A stretch of 64,000 nt of DNA, taken from positions 1,803,001 to 1,867,000 of the forward strand of contig NC_014221.1 of NCBI RefSeq assembly GCF_000092425.1. The letters are read 5' to 3'. The notes below the pieces were generated by a model, which saw only the letters and a list, made by a program, of their open reading frames with translations, made no database searches and was not told the DNA's origin. Origin of the DNA: Truepera radiovictrix DSM 17093 (GTDB lineage: Bacteria > Deinococcota > Deinococci > Deinococcales > Trueperaceae). Of this stretch, positions 9,295 through 17,544 are shown piece by piece; position 1 is the stretch's first letter, and each line of letters opens with the position of its first letter. Made by a program: the position numbers and the translations under genes.

Positions 9295-9611
9295 ACCTAG
9301 CGACCCTGCTGAACTGGGGTTCTGCCACACTCATCGTGGTGGGCTGCTTGTTTTTTCTCGCCGGTACCGTTGGGCTGCTGCGTTTTCCCGACGTCTACAG
9401 CCGCCTGCACGCGCTCACCAAAGCCGACAACGTCGGGCTCGGCCTCGTCGCGCTAGGGCTCACCCTGCAGGCCGAGTCGTTCGCGGCGGGGGCGAAGATC
9501 CTGGCGATTTGGCTGCTCGTCTTGCCCGCGAGCGCGACCGCCGCGCACCTCATCGCCGAAGCGGCGGTCCGCGCGCGCATCCCCCACTGGAGGCGACCAT
9601 CACCGCGCTGA
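9291..9611 (+). CDS. mrpG: Na+/H+ antiporter subunit MrpG (MbhC-like)
   Basis: 106 aa with three membrane spans. LLRFPDVYSRLHALTKADNVG is the conserved MrpG loop, followed by a long hydrophobic span and ATAAHLIAEAA. GTG at 9291 is chosen because it lies in a GTGA overlap with mrpF and the family starts here. Its 3' end overlaps the next gene by about 13 nt. Confidence 0.92.
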   Translation: MNLATLLNWGSATLIVVGCLFFLAGTVGLLRFPDVYSRLHALTKADNVGLGLVALGLTLQAESFAAGAKILAIWLLVLPASATAAHLIAEAAVRARIPHWRRPSPR

Positions 9612-9865
9612 TCTGGACCTTTGACGTACTCTTGGCGCTCTCCCTGCCACTGTTGGCGTGGCAGGCGCTCGCCACCCGCGACCTCTTTAAAGCCGTGGTG
9701 CTCTTTATCGCGTTTGGGCTTCTCGCCTCGCTCGCTTGGGTGCGCCTCGGCGCGCCCGACGTCGCGCTCGCCGAGGCGGCGATCGGCGCGGGCCTCACGG
9801 GCGCGCTGCTGCTCGACACCCTGGGCCGCATCGGTCCGAAAGAGGAACCCCGTGGCGAGTCCTAA
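9599..9865 (+). CDS. MbhD-type subunit (DUF4040), equivalent to part of the MrpA C-terminus
   Basis: About 88 aa with three hydrophobic spans. The core ATRDLFKAVVLFIAFGLLAS, then LAWVRLGAPDVALAEAAIGA, is the MbhD/DUF4040 signature with the conserved Glu in LAEAAIGAG. No ATG, GTG or TTG lies where the family begins. The only codon with good ribosome-site spacing is ATC at 9599, five nt after GGAGG (9589-9593), so a rare AUC start is proposed. TTG at 9633 would cut off the first membrane span. It overlaps the next gene. Confidence 0.8.
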   Translation: MTALIWTFDVLLALSLPLLAWQALATRDLFKAVVLFIAFGLLASLAWVRLGAPDVALAEAAIGAGLTGALLLDTLGRIGPKEEPRGES

Positions 9866-10679
9866 ACCCAGCGCGAGACCAAAGCCTGCTTATGTGGTCA
9901 AGCAGCACCGCTCGCACCACGGCCACAAGACGCTCTTGCGCCGCTTCGTCATCGGCTTTTTGGCGACGGCAACGACGCTCTCGCTCGCCTGGGCGGTGCT
10001 CGAGCTCCCCACGCCACCCGTTGACCTCGCCGCGCAGGTGCGCGCGGCGCTCCCCGAGAGCGGCGTGACCCAACCCATCACGGCGGTGCTGCTCAACTTC
10101 CGCAGCTACGACACCCTGCTCGAGGTCGCGGTGCTGCTCATCGCGCTGATTAGCGTCTGGGCGCTGCGGCTCGAGGCCCCCCAAGCCGAGGGGCCGGTCG
10201 CCGCGACGACGCCCGTGCTCACCTCGCTGGTGCGGTTTTTGACCCCCATGATGATCCTCGTCGCGGGCTACTTGCTGTGGGCCGGTTCGACGCGGCCGGG
10301 GGGCGCCTTCCAGGGGGGGGCGGTGTTGGGGGCGTTGGGCGAACTTCTCCTCTTGGCGGCGCTTTTTCACGGGGCGCTGCGGCGCACGTGGCCGCTCCGC
10401 ACCCTGCTCACCCTCGGCTTCGGCGTCTTTTTGGGGGTGGGCGTGCTGTCGTTTTTCGTCGGCGGGACCCTGCTCGAGTACCCCGAGGGCTGGGCCTACC
10501 CCGCGATCCTCGCCATCGAAACCCTTTTAACCGTCTCCATCGGCCTCACGCTCGCGCTGCTCTTTTTGGGCGCCGACCCGGTCCACGTCCGCGAGGACGA
10601 TCCCCGGGAGCAGCCCAGCGCACCCCGCGAGGCGCTGGCCTTTGAAACCGAAAGAGCGGTGCCGGAGGAGGCGCTGTGA
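9852..10679 (+). CDS. mrpB: Fused MbhE + MrpB (MbhF) antiporter subunit
   Basis: 275 aa. The first part (to about residue 110) resembles MbhE/the MrpA C-terminal tail: RRFVIGFLATATTLSLAWAV, then GVTQPITAVLLNFRSYDTLLE. From about residue 120 it is an MnhB/MrpB domain with FLTPMMILVAGYLLWAGSTR and PGGAFQGGAVLGA. GTG at 9852 is preceded by AAAGAGGA. The start overlaps the MbhD-like gene, and the stop overlaps mrpC in GTGA. Expected to be an integral membrane component of the ion channel part. Confidence 0.88.
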   Translation: MASPKPSARPKPAYVVKQHRSHHGHKTLLRRFVIGFLATATTLSLAWAVLELPTPPVDLAAQVRAALPESGVTQPITAVLLNFRSYDTLLEVAVLLIALISVWALRLEAPQAEGPVAATTPVLTSLVRFLTPMMILVAGYLLWAGSTRPGGAFQGGAVLGALGELLLLAALFHGALRRTWPLRTLLTLGFGVFLGVGVLSFFVGGTLLEYPEGWAYPAILAIETLLTVSIGLTLALLFLGADPVHVREDDPREQPSAPREALAFETERAVPEEAL

Positions 10680-11029
10680 CGATCTCGACCCTTTACGCGC
10701 TCTCGAGCACGGCGCTTATCGGCATCTGCTTGTACGGCGTCTTTACGCGCGCGCACCTGATCCGCAAGGTGTTGGCGCTCAACATCTTGGGCAGCAGCAT
10801 CTTTTTGCTGCTCGTGAGCTTTGCGCGGCGCAGCGGCGCCGAACCCGATCCCGTACCGCACGCGATGGTCCTTACCGGCATCGTGGTCGCGGTGAGCGCG
10901 ACCGCCTTTACGCTGGCGATGGTGCGCCGCCTCTTTCAGGAGACGGGGTACGCCTACCTCCCCGAAGACGCGCCTCAGACCGCTACGCAGCCCCCCCATG
11001 ATGAGGATCACCGAGACGATGCTGCCTAA
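10676..11029 (+). CDS. mrpC: Na+/H+ antiporter subunit MrpC (NuoK-like)
   Basis: 117 aa with three spans, NuoK-like. LIRKVLALNILGSSIFLLLV and PVPHAMVLTGIVVAVSATAF carry the MrpC pattern, including the PHAMVLTGIVV motif. The hydrophilic C-terminal tail is rich in Asp and His (DEDHRDDAA). GTG at 10676 overlaps the previous stop. A 57-nt gap separates it from the first large subunit. Confidence 0.93.
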   Translation: MTISTLYALSSTALIGICLYGVFTRAHLIRKVLALNILGSSIFLLLVSFARRSGAEPDPVPHAMVLTGIVVAVSATAFTLAMVRRLFQETGYAYLPEDAPQTATQPPHDEDHRDDAA

Positions 11030-11086
11030 ACACCCATCACGACTCCCCTCGCGACGTCGCGCCGCTACCTGCCGCCGGAGCCCGAC

Positions 11087-12547
11087 GTGACGCCCGTCGA
11101 CGCCTCCTTGTGGCCCTTTGACCTCATCATCTGGCCCATCGTGCTGCCGTTAATCGGCGCTACGCTCTCGTTCGTGCTGCCGCGCCTCGCGGTGCCCCTA
11201 GGGGTCAGCACGGCGTTCGTCACCCTGCTGAGCGTCGCCGCGCTGCTTTTAGAGGTCTGGGCGGTGGGTGCCGAGAGCTACGCCCTGGGCGGTTGGGCCG
11301 CGCCGCTAGGCATCGCCCTCTACGCGGACGGGCTCAGCGTAGTGATGCTCCTCATGGCGGGCGCCGTGGGGGCGCTTATTAGCGTCTACGCGGCGGGCTA
11401 CTTTAAGCTGGGCGCGCTCGACATCGCCATCTTCTGGCCGCTCTGGCTCTTTTTGTGGGCCGCCCTCAACGCGATCTTCCTGTCCAACGACATCTTCAAC
11501 CTCTACGTGGGGCTCGAGCTGATGGGCATCTCCGCGGTCGGGCTCGTGGTGGTCGCCGGGGGGCGCACCGCCGTGGTCGCGGGTACGCGCTACTTGTTGG
11601 TGTCGCTCATCGGTTCGCTCGCCTACCTGTTGGGCGTCGCGCTGCTCTACGGCGCGTTCGGCACCCTGGACCTCGATACCCTAGCGGCGTCGATCACACC
11701 GGTGCCGGCCGCGTGGGCGGCGGTGGCGCTCATCACGGTCGGCATGGCGCTTAAAACCGCCCTCTTTCCGCTCCACTTCTGGCTGCCGCCGACGCACGCG
11801 AGCGCGCCCGCGCCGGTGAGCGCGCTGCTCTCGGGGCTCGTCGCCAAGGCGTCGTTTTATCTGCTGCTGCGCCTGTGGTTTTCCGTCTTCCCCGCCGCGC
11901 TCACCCCGGCGGTGGTGCACCTCATCGGCCTTTTGGGGGCTTTCGGCATCCTCTGGGGTTCCGCGCTGGCGCTCCGCCAGAGCCGCCTAAAGCTGCTGAT
12001 CGCCTACTCGACGGTCGCCCAGATCGGCTACTTGTTCGTGCTCTTCCCGCTCGCCGGCCCCAACGGTTGGGGGAGCGAGGCGTGGAGCGGCGGGGTCATC
12101 CAGGCGTTTTCGCACGCTTTCGCCAAGGCCGCGATGTTCCTCTCGGCCGGCACGCTCGCCTACGCGGTGGGTGACGACGGCATCGAGTCGTTGGGCGGGG
12201 TGACCAAGCACCTGCCGCTGTCGGTCGTCGCGTTCGGTCTAGCGGGGGTGTCGCTCATCGGGCTGCCGCCGAGCGGCGGGTTTACGGCGAAGTGGCTGCT
12301 GCTGCTCGCCGCCTTTGGAACCGGGCAGTGGTGGCACGCCCTCGCCATCTTGGTGGGCAGCCTGCTCGCTGCGGGGTACGTCTTTAGGGTCGTGCAGGTC
12401 GCGCTTAGCGGGGGGCAGGGGCGCGCCGCGCGCCTCACCCCGCGGCGGCTCGAGGTCGCCTCGCTCACGCTCGCGCTCATCGCCCTGCTGCTCGGCTTCG
12501 CCTCGGCGCCGCTGTTGCAGCTTCTTAGCATCGGGGTCCCCGCATGA
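11087..12547 (+). CDS. mrpD: Large antiporter subunit 1 (MrpD-like, NuoL/M/N family)
   Basis: 486 aa with about 14 membrane spans. The proton-pumping signatures are present: Glu144 in FNLYVGLELMGIS (TM5) and the TM7 Lys in GMALKTALFPLHFWLPPTHA, followed by SAPAPVSALLSGLVAKAS. The GTG start at 11087 is 57 nt after mrpC. It is the first of three consecutive subunits of this family. A 16-aa relay ORF lies between its stop and the next gene. Confidence 0.9.
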   Translation: MTPVDASLWPFDLIIWPIVLPLIGATLSFVLPRLAVPLGVSTAFVTLLSVAALLLEVWAVGAESYALGGWAAPLGIALYADGLSVVMLLMAGAVGALISVYAAGYFKLGALDIAIFWPLWLFLWAALNAIFLSNDIFNLYVGLELMGISAVGLVVVAGGRTAVVAGTRYLLVSLIGSLAYLLGVALLYGAFGTLDLDTLAASITPVPAAWAAVALITVGMALKTALFPLHFWLPPTHASAPAPVSALLSGLVAKASFYLLLRLWFSVFPAALTPAVVHLIGLLGAFGILWGSALALRQSRLKLLIAYSTVAQIGYLFVLFPLAGPNGWGSEAWSGGVIQAFSHAFAKAAMFLSAGTLAYAVGDDGIESLGGVTKHLPLSVVAFGLAGVSLIGLPPSGGFTAKWLLLLAAFGTGQWWHALAILVGSLLAAGYVFRVVQVALSGGQGRAARLTPRRLEVASLTLALIALLLGFASAPLLQLLSIGVPA

Positions 12548-12594
12548 CGCGCGCGGCGGTAGCGCTGAGCACGCAGCACGAGGTGGCGCGGTGA
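12544..12594 (+). CDS. Possible 16-aa relay ORF between two antiporter subunits
   Basis: ATG at 12544 overlaps the preceding stop as ATGA, and its own TGA at 12592-12594 overlaps the next start as GTGA. It could carry ribosomes across the 43-nt gap. Product MTRAAVALSTQHEVAR. No family expected; coding status unproven. Confidence 0.3.
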   Translation: MTRAAVALSTQHEVAR

Positions 12595-14111
12595 ACGCCG
12601 ACCCCTTCATGCCCCTTTTCGTCCTCCTCAGCTCGCTCGTCCCGAGCCTCGTCATCTTCGGCTTGAGCGACCGCCAAGCGGGGCTCCGGCGCTGGCTCTA
12701 CCTGGGCGCGGAGGTCGTTAAACTCCTGCTGGTCGTGGTGATGGCGGAGCGGGCCGCCGCGGGCGCGGTCTACGAGTTTAGCGTGCCGCTCCTGCCCGGC
12801 GCCGAGCTCGTGCTGCGCGCGGGCCCCTTGGCGCTCCTTTTCCTCGTCCTCTCGGCGGGGCTCTGGCTCCTCACCACGATCTACGCCAACGGCTACATGG
12901 CGGGCACCCCCCATCAGAGCCGTTTCTACGGTTTTTTCGGGCTGTGCGTCACGGCGACTGCCGGCGTCGCCATGGCGGGCAACCTGCTCACCTTCTTCTT
13001 CTTCTACGAGCTCCTGACGCTCGTGACCTACCCGCTCGTGGTCCACACTCAGAGCGAGGCGGCGCTGCGAGCGGGCCGCACCTATTTGCGCTACGCCATC
13101 GCCGGCGGCACCGCCCTGCTCGCCGGGGTGATCTGGCTCTACGTGCTCGCGGGCGCGGTACCCTTTACCGAGGGGGGGGCGCTCGCCGCGGCCGGCCTCG
13201 GCGAGCAGCGGGCCGCGCTCACCGCGATCTTCGTGCTTTTGATCCTCGGTCTGGGGGTCAAGTCGGCGCTGGTGCCGCTGCACGGCTGGCTCCCCGCCGC
13301 CATGGTCGCCCCCGCCCCCGTGAGCGCCCTGCTGCACGCGGTGGCGGTCGTCAAAGCGGGCGCGTTTGGCGTGCTGCGCGTCGTCTACGAGGTCTTCGGC
13401 GTCTCCTTGGCGCAGGAGCTGGGTGTTCTGGGGCCGCTCGCGGTGGCCGCTGCCATCACCATCCTCTACGGTTCTTGGATGGCGCTCCAGCAAGACGAAC
13501 TCAAAAAGCGGCTCGCCTACTCCACCGTGAGCCAGCTCGCCTACATCACGCTGGGGGTCTCTATCGCGGGGGCGGAGGCGACCGCGGGCGGGATCGTCCA
13601 CCTCGTGCACCACGGCGTGATGAAGATCACCCTCTTTTTCTGCGCGGGGGTGATCGCCAAGACCCTCGGGCTCACCCGGATCAGCGAGCTCGACGGCGTC
13701 GCGCGGCGCCTCCCCGCCACGATGGTCGCCTTTAGCGTCGCCGCGCTCGGCATGATGGGGCTACCGCCGCTCGCCGGTTTCGTCACCAAGTGGTACCTGG
13801 GCCTCGGCGCGGCCGAAAACGGCGAGCTCTGGCCGCTCGCCGTGCTCGTGCTGAGCACAGTCCTCAACGCCGCCTACTTTTTGCCGATCATCTACCGCGC
13901 TTGGTTCAAGGCGCCCCCCGGGCCGTTTACCGAAAAGCTGCCGCCCTCGCGCTTCGAAACGCGTTGGGTGCTCCTGCTCCCACCCCTCGTGACCGCCTCG
14001 CTGACGGTGCTCGTCGGGCTCTTGGCGACGACCGAGCTCGGGGCGCTGCAGTGGGTTTCGGTGATCGCCGAACGCGAACTCCCCTACGCACCGGAGGACA
14101 TCATCCCGTGA
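12591..14111 (+). CDS. Large antiporter subunit 2 (NuoL/M/N family)
   Basis: 506 aa with about 14 spans. TM5 Glu140 is in TFFFFYELLTLVTYPLVVH, and the TM7 Lys is in LGVKSALVPLHGWLPAAM, then APAPVSALLHAVAVVKAG. LAYSTVSQLAYITLGVS is the conserved discontinuous-helix region. GTG at 12591 is selected by the upstream overlap and fits the family start. The stop overlaps the third subunit (GTGA at 14108). It is more NuoL/MrpA-N-like in the YPLVVH segment. Confidence 0.88.
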   Translation: MNADPFMPLFVLLSSLVPSLVIFGLSDRQAGLRRWLYLGAEVVKLLLVVVMAERAAAGAVYEFSVPLLPGAELVLRAGPLALLFLVLSAGLWLLTTIYANGYMAGTPHQSRFYGFFGLCVTATAGVAMAGNLLTFFFFYELLTLVTYPLVVHTQSEAALRAGRTYLRYAIAGGTALLAGVIWLYVLAGAVPFTEGGALAAAGLGEQRAALTAIFVLLILGLGVKSALVPLHGWLPAAMVAPAPVSALLHAVAVVKAGAFGVLRVVYEVFGVSLAQELGVLGPLAVAAAITILYGSWMALQQDELKKRLAYSTVSQLAYITLGVSIAGAEATAGGIVHLVHHGVMKITLFFCAGVIAKTLGLTRISELDGVARRLPATMVAFSVAALGMMGLPPLAGFVTKWYLGLGAAENGELWPLAVLVLSTVLNAAYFLPIIYRAWFKAPPGPFTEKLPPSRFETRWVLLLPPLVTASLTVLVGLLATTELGALQWVSVIAERELPYAPEDIIP

Positions 14112-15853
14112 ACGGCGCTCTCGTCAGTCTCCCCTTCCCTGCCTTGCTGCCTTGGTCGGTGGCCTGGCTCGTCGTACTCGCGCCCCCCCTGCTGCTCGCC
14201 CCCCTCGTGCTCATCCCGCGCGTGCGCCCCGCCGCGCTCCGGCTCGCCCCTTGGGCGCCCCTGGGCGCGCTCGCCGCAGCGCTGCTCGCCCCCCTGGGCG
14301 AGGTCGCGCGGCTCCCTTTGCTCCTCACCACGCACGTCGGCCTGACCCCCCTCACCCAGGCGTTTCTCCTCTTCACCGCCCCCCTGTGGCTGCTCGCGGG
14401 CCTCTACGGGCGCCGCTACCTCGCCGATGACCCCGCGGCGGCCCCGTTCTGGGGCGCCTTTTTGCTCACGCTGACGGGCAACCTGGGCGTGTTGATCGCG
14501 CGCGACGTGGTCACCTTCTACCTCTTTTTCACCCTCATGAGCTTTGCCGCCTACCCCCTCGTCGTGCACGAAAGGACGCCTCGAGCGCGGCGGGCGGCGC
14601 GCATCTACCTGAGCCTGGTGATCGTCGGCGAGGCGTTTTTGCTCCCCGCGACCATCCTTATCGCCTCAGCGGGCGGCGTGATGCTGGGGGCGGTCCCTGA
14701 TGTCGTCGCCGAGGCGCCGCGGCGCGACCTGATCATCGCGCTCGCGCTCGCCGGCTTCGGGGTCAAAGCGGGGGCGCTGCCGCTGCACCTCTGGCTACCG
14801 CTCGCGCACCCCGCCGCACCGACCCCGGCGAGCGCGGTGCTAAGCGGCACGATGATCAAGACGGGGCTCCTCGGCTGGGCGGTCTTTCTGCCGCTCGGTA
14901 CGGCGCTCCCGGGATGGGGGCGTTTGGTGATGGTCATGGGCGTCGCCGCAGCGCTCTACGGGGCGCTCGTCGGCGTAACGCAAAAGCACCCCAAGACGGT
15001 GTTGGCGTACTCGAGCATCAGCCAGATGGGCCTGATGACGGTCGCGCTCGGGCTCGCGCTCTACGCGCCGGTCGCGACCGAGGCCGCGCGCACGGCCCTC
15101 GTGGTCTACGCCGCGCACCACGCGTTCGCCAAAGTCGGGCTCTTTTTGGGCGTGGGCGTCGCGCCCAAAGCGCGCGGGCGCGCCCAAAAGCTCGTCGTCG
15201 GCGCCGGCCTCGTGCTCGCCGCGCTCGCCCTCACGGGCGCCCCGCTGACGAGCGGCGCGGTCGCCAAGGGCTACCTCACGGCCGCAACGGGCGCCCTCTC
15301 GCCCGACGAACCGCTCCCTTTAGAGCCGCTTTTGCAGCTCGCCGCTATCGGCACGACCCTCCTGATGGCGCGTTTTTTGGTGACCGTGTGGCCGCGCGGG
15401 GCGGGACCAGCGGCCCCCATACCGCTCGGGCTCCTGCTGCCGTGGTTGGTGACGCTGCTCGCCGTCGCGTTCGGCGTGCTCGCGCTACCCGAGGGGCCGG
15501 CGTACCTCATCTACAGCGCCGGCGCGCTGAGCGCCCTTTCGCCCGCGCTCATCGGCGCGCTCCTGGCGCTTCTCGTCTGGCTGCTCTACCGCTACGGGTT
15601 TTTGGACGCGCGCCCCGGGATCCCCGAGGGCGACCTCGTCGCCCCCCTGGCGGCGCTTTCGGGGGGGCTGCAGCGCGCTTGGGCTCGCCTCGTCCCCTTT
15701 TGGCGACACCTCACGACCCCCGAAGCGGGGGCGCGCCCCAAAGGCAGCTTGGGGGCGCGGCTCACGGCGCTCGAGAACCTCCTCGGTTGGACCGCCGCCG
15801 GCGGGCTCTTTCTCTTTCTCGTGACGACCCTGCTGGCGCTCCAGGTGCGCTAG
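14108..15853 (+). CDS. Large antiporter subunit 3 (NuoL/M/N family, TM5 Glu missing)
   Basis: 581 aa, the last gene of the operon. The overall family pattern is kept: FGVKAGALPLHLWLPLAHPA with the TM7 Lys, then PTPASAVLSGTMIKTG, and LAYSSISQMGLMTVALG. However, the TM5 segment reads FYLFFTLMSFAAYPLVVH, with Thr142 in place of the Glu that is central to proton transfer in MrpA/MrpD/NuoL. The C-terminal ~90 residues add an amphipathic stretch and a final membrane span. It may be a structural or regulatory subunit rather than a pump. Confidence 0.85.
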   Translation: MNGALVSLPFPALLPWSVAWLVVLAPPLLLAPLVLIPRVRPAALRLAPWAPLGALAAALLAPLGEVARLPLLLTTHVGLTPLTQAFLLFTAPLWLLAGLYGRRYLADDPAAAPFWGAFLLTLTGNLGVLIARDVVTFYLFFTLMSFAAYPLVVHERTPRARRAARIYLSLVIVGEAFLLPATILIASAGGVMLGAVPDVVAEAPRRDLIIALALAGFGVKAGALPLHLWLPLAHPAAPTPASAVLSGTMIKTGLLGWAVFLPLGTALPGWGRLVMVMGVAAALYGALVGVTQKHPKTVLAYSSISQMGLMTVALGLALYAPVATEAARTALVVYAAHHAFAKVGLFLGVGVAPKARGRAQKLVVGAGLVLAALALTGAPLTSGAVAKGYLTAATGALSPDEPLPLEPLLQLAAIGTTLLMARFLVTVWPRGAGPAAPIPLGLLLPWLVTLLAVAFGVLALPEGPAYLIYSAGALSALSPALIGALLALLVWLLYRYGFLDARPGIPEGDLVAPLAALSGGLQRAWARLVPFWRHLTTPEAGARPKGSLGARLTALENLLGWTAAGGLFLFLVTTLLALQVR

Positions 15854-15934
15854 CCCTAGCAGGTACGGTAGCACTAGAACGCGCGGCCGCTACGGCCTAA
15901 CGCGGCGGACGATGTGAGCGCGCCCGCAGGTCCT

Positions 15935-15940
15935 TAGAGT
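15935..15940 (+). promoter_or_regulatory. -10 box, leaderless start of the 96-aa gene
   Basis: TAGAGT, 6 nt spacer GAGGCC, ATG at 15947. No separate ribosome site. Confidence 0.5.
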
Positions 15941-15946
15941 GAGGCC

Positions 15947-16237
15947 ATGACGACGGAGCAGATCACCCTCTTCGTGTCCCGCTTGCTCCGCAACGAGGTC
16001 TCCCGCGCGGAGCTGGGGGCGCTCTCCCCCGACGAGCTCACCGCCATCAACTTGCACCTCTACAGGATCCGCCACGACCCGACGCGCCACCACAGCTTCG
16101 CCGGACCCGTCACCTTCGGCTCGATCGGTGTCGCGCACCCCCCCGGACGGGAGGGAACGGCCAGTGCTGAGCCGAGGGCGCCGCGGCGCACCTTCTCCGA
16201 AGCGGAGATCTTAGCCGAGCTGGGCGTCCCCTCCTAA
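15947..16237 (+). CDS. Small hypothetical protein, 96 aa
   Basis: Soluble protein beginning MTTEQITLFVSRLLRNEVS, with the middle AELGALSPDELTAINLHLYR and C-terminal FSEAEILAELGVPS. No family recognised. The helical, charged N-terminus and Pro/Ala-rich linker suggest a small interaction protein. It appears leaderless (TAGAGT box 6 nt before ATG). Its last 27 nt overlap the convergent roadblock-like gene. Confidence 0.65.
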   Translation: MTTEQITLFVSRLLRNEVSRAELGALSPDELTAINLHLYRIRHDPTRHHSFAGPVTFGSIGVAHPPGREGTASAEPRAPRRTFSEAEILAELGVPS

Positions 16238-16576
16238 CGGCGCGAGCTGCGGTAGGAGGCGGCGCAGGGAGAAGCGCACGCGGCCCAAATCCTGCGACGA
16301 CGCCAGGCACACCACACCTACGGGCTCCGCGCGCTCCGGCGCGAGCATCAGCAGCGTGCCCCCTTCGAACTCGAGGAGCGTCTGCGTCGGCCTGTCGGCG
16401 CCCAAGAGCTCGGCGAGCAGGCCGCTGGCGGCGAGCGTGCTCGCGAGCAGCGCGGTGGGCACGGCGCACGCGTCCTCCGGCGCGCGCGCCAAAAGCTCCC
16501 CCGAGGCGCTCAGGAGCGCAACCCCCTTGACGCCACCTAGCTCGAGGATCGCCGCGACCAACGCCTGCGGCGTCAT
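16211..16576 (-). CDS. Roadblock/LC7-like small GTPase-regulator protein (tentative)
   Basis: About 121 aa from the ATG at 16576. The sequence TPQALVAAILELGGVKGVAL, then SASGELLARAPED, TLLEFEGGTLLMLAP and GVVCLASSQDLGRVRFSLRR fits the alpha-beta-alpha roadblock/LC7 fold used by MglB-type GTPase-activating partners. The start is uncertain: the same frame is open further upstream, but that part is low-complexity and GC-driven. Tail to tail with the 96-aa gene, overlapping it by 27 nt. Family assignment is by pattern only. Confidence 0.5.
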   Translation of the reverse strand: MTPQALVAAILELGGVKGVALLSASGELLARAPEDACAVPTALLASTLAASGLLAELLGADRPTQTLLEFEGGTLLMLAPERAEPVGVVCLASSQDLGRVRFSLRRLLPQLAPLGGDAQLG

Positions 16577-16810
16577 CCCGGCGCCGACGGCCTCCACCGC
16601 TACCACCCCGCCACAGGCGCGTAAGGGGGGACGCCACACCGGAGGCGGCGAGCTGGGTTGAGAGAGCAGCGCATACGCGACAGTGTAGCGAGGCGCCGGG
16701 CGCGCGCGCGTAGAAAATTCGTCATCAGCGCGCGCTAGCCGGGGCAAAGGGCCGCCACGCGCGAGGCGACCCCGCGCCGCACACCCGTGCGGCCAGGCAG
16801 GGGCATTTGC

Positions 16811-16816
16811 TATGCT
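16811..16816 (+). promoter_or_regulatory. -10 box of the nucleoside phosphorylase gene
   Basis: TATGCT, 8 nt before the ATG at 16825. Probably leaderless or with a 1-2 nt leader. Confidence 0.45.
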
Positions 16817-16824
16817 CGACGGCG

Positions 16825-17544
16825 ATGAGTCCACTTCACATCCACGCCGAAGCGGGGGACGTCGCACCCTTTGTGCTCCTACCGGGCGACCCGAACCGTG
16901 CGCGGCTCATCGCCGAGACCTTTTTCGAGGCGCCGCGCCCCTACACCACCTACCGGCAGCTCCTCGGCTTTAGCGGCCGCTACAAAGGGCTCCCGGTGTC
17001 GGTCCAGGCGACCGGGATGGGGTGCCCGAGCCTCGCTATCGTGGTCGAAGAGCTCTGTCAGTTGGGCGTCCACACCCTCGTGCGCGTCGGCACGGCGGGT
17101 ATCATCGGCGAGGGCATCGCGCCGGGCGACCTCATCGTAGCGAGCGCGTCCGTACCGCAAGAGGGCACCACCCGGATGTACCTGGGCGGCGACCCCTACG
17201 CCCCCTGCGCCTCGTTCGCCCTCACGCGCGCGCTCGCCGACGCGGCGGGTCCGGGGGTGCACGTCGGGCTCATCCAGACCGAGGACGCCTTTTACGCCAC
17301 CCAACCGAGCGGCGTCGCGCGGCTACGCGAGCGGGGGGTTTTGGCCGTCGAGATGGAGGCTTCGGCGCTCTTTACGCTCGGCAAGCTGCGGCGCGTCGAG
17401 ACCGGGTGCGTGCTGGTCGCCTCTAACCACATCGGCGACCCGCAGTTCGTCGACCCGGACTTTTTGCGGGAGCGCGTGCTCACGATGACCGAAGCGGCGC
17501 TCGAGGCGGGTGTTCACTTGGCCCGCCAGAAGGGGGAGCTATGA
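16825..17544 (+). CDS. deoD: Purine nucleoside phosphorylase (NP-I family)
   Basis: 239 aa. Phosphorolysis of purine nucleosides to base and ribose-1-phosphate in the cytosol. HIHAEAGDVAPFVLLPGDP is the DeoD N-terminal motif with the phosphate-binding GDP. VRVGTAGIIGEG carries the second phosphate loop, and AVEMEASALFTLG is the base/ribose site. ATG at 16825 with a TATGCT box 8 nt upstream; an in-frame upstream ATG at 16807 lies before the box. A uridine phosphorylase role is possible, because the family is hard to split by eye. It overlaps the next gene as ATGA. Purine uptake and adenine deaminase genes lie downstream at 21993-28836. Confidence 0.85.
   Translation: MSPLHIHAEAGDVAPFVLLPGDPNRARLIAETFFEAPRPYTTYRQLLGFSGRYKGLPVSVQATGMGCPSLAIVVEELCQLGVHTLVRVGTAGIIGEGIAPGDLIVASASVPQEGTTRMYLGGDPYAPCASFALTRALADAAGPGVHVGLIQTEDAFYATQPSGVARLRERGVLAVEMEASALFTLGKLRRVETGCVLVASNHIGDPQFVDPDFLRERVLTMTEAALEAGVHLARQKGEL

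Noticed and set aside
12525-13613. 362-codon minus-strand frame opposite the second large antiporter subunit
   Set aside because: Low-complexity His/Glu/Arg composition, with the membrane protein on the other strand fully conserved.
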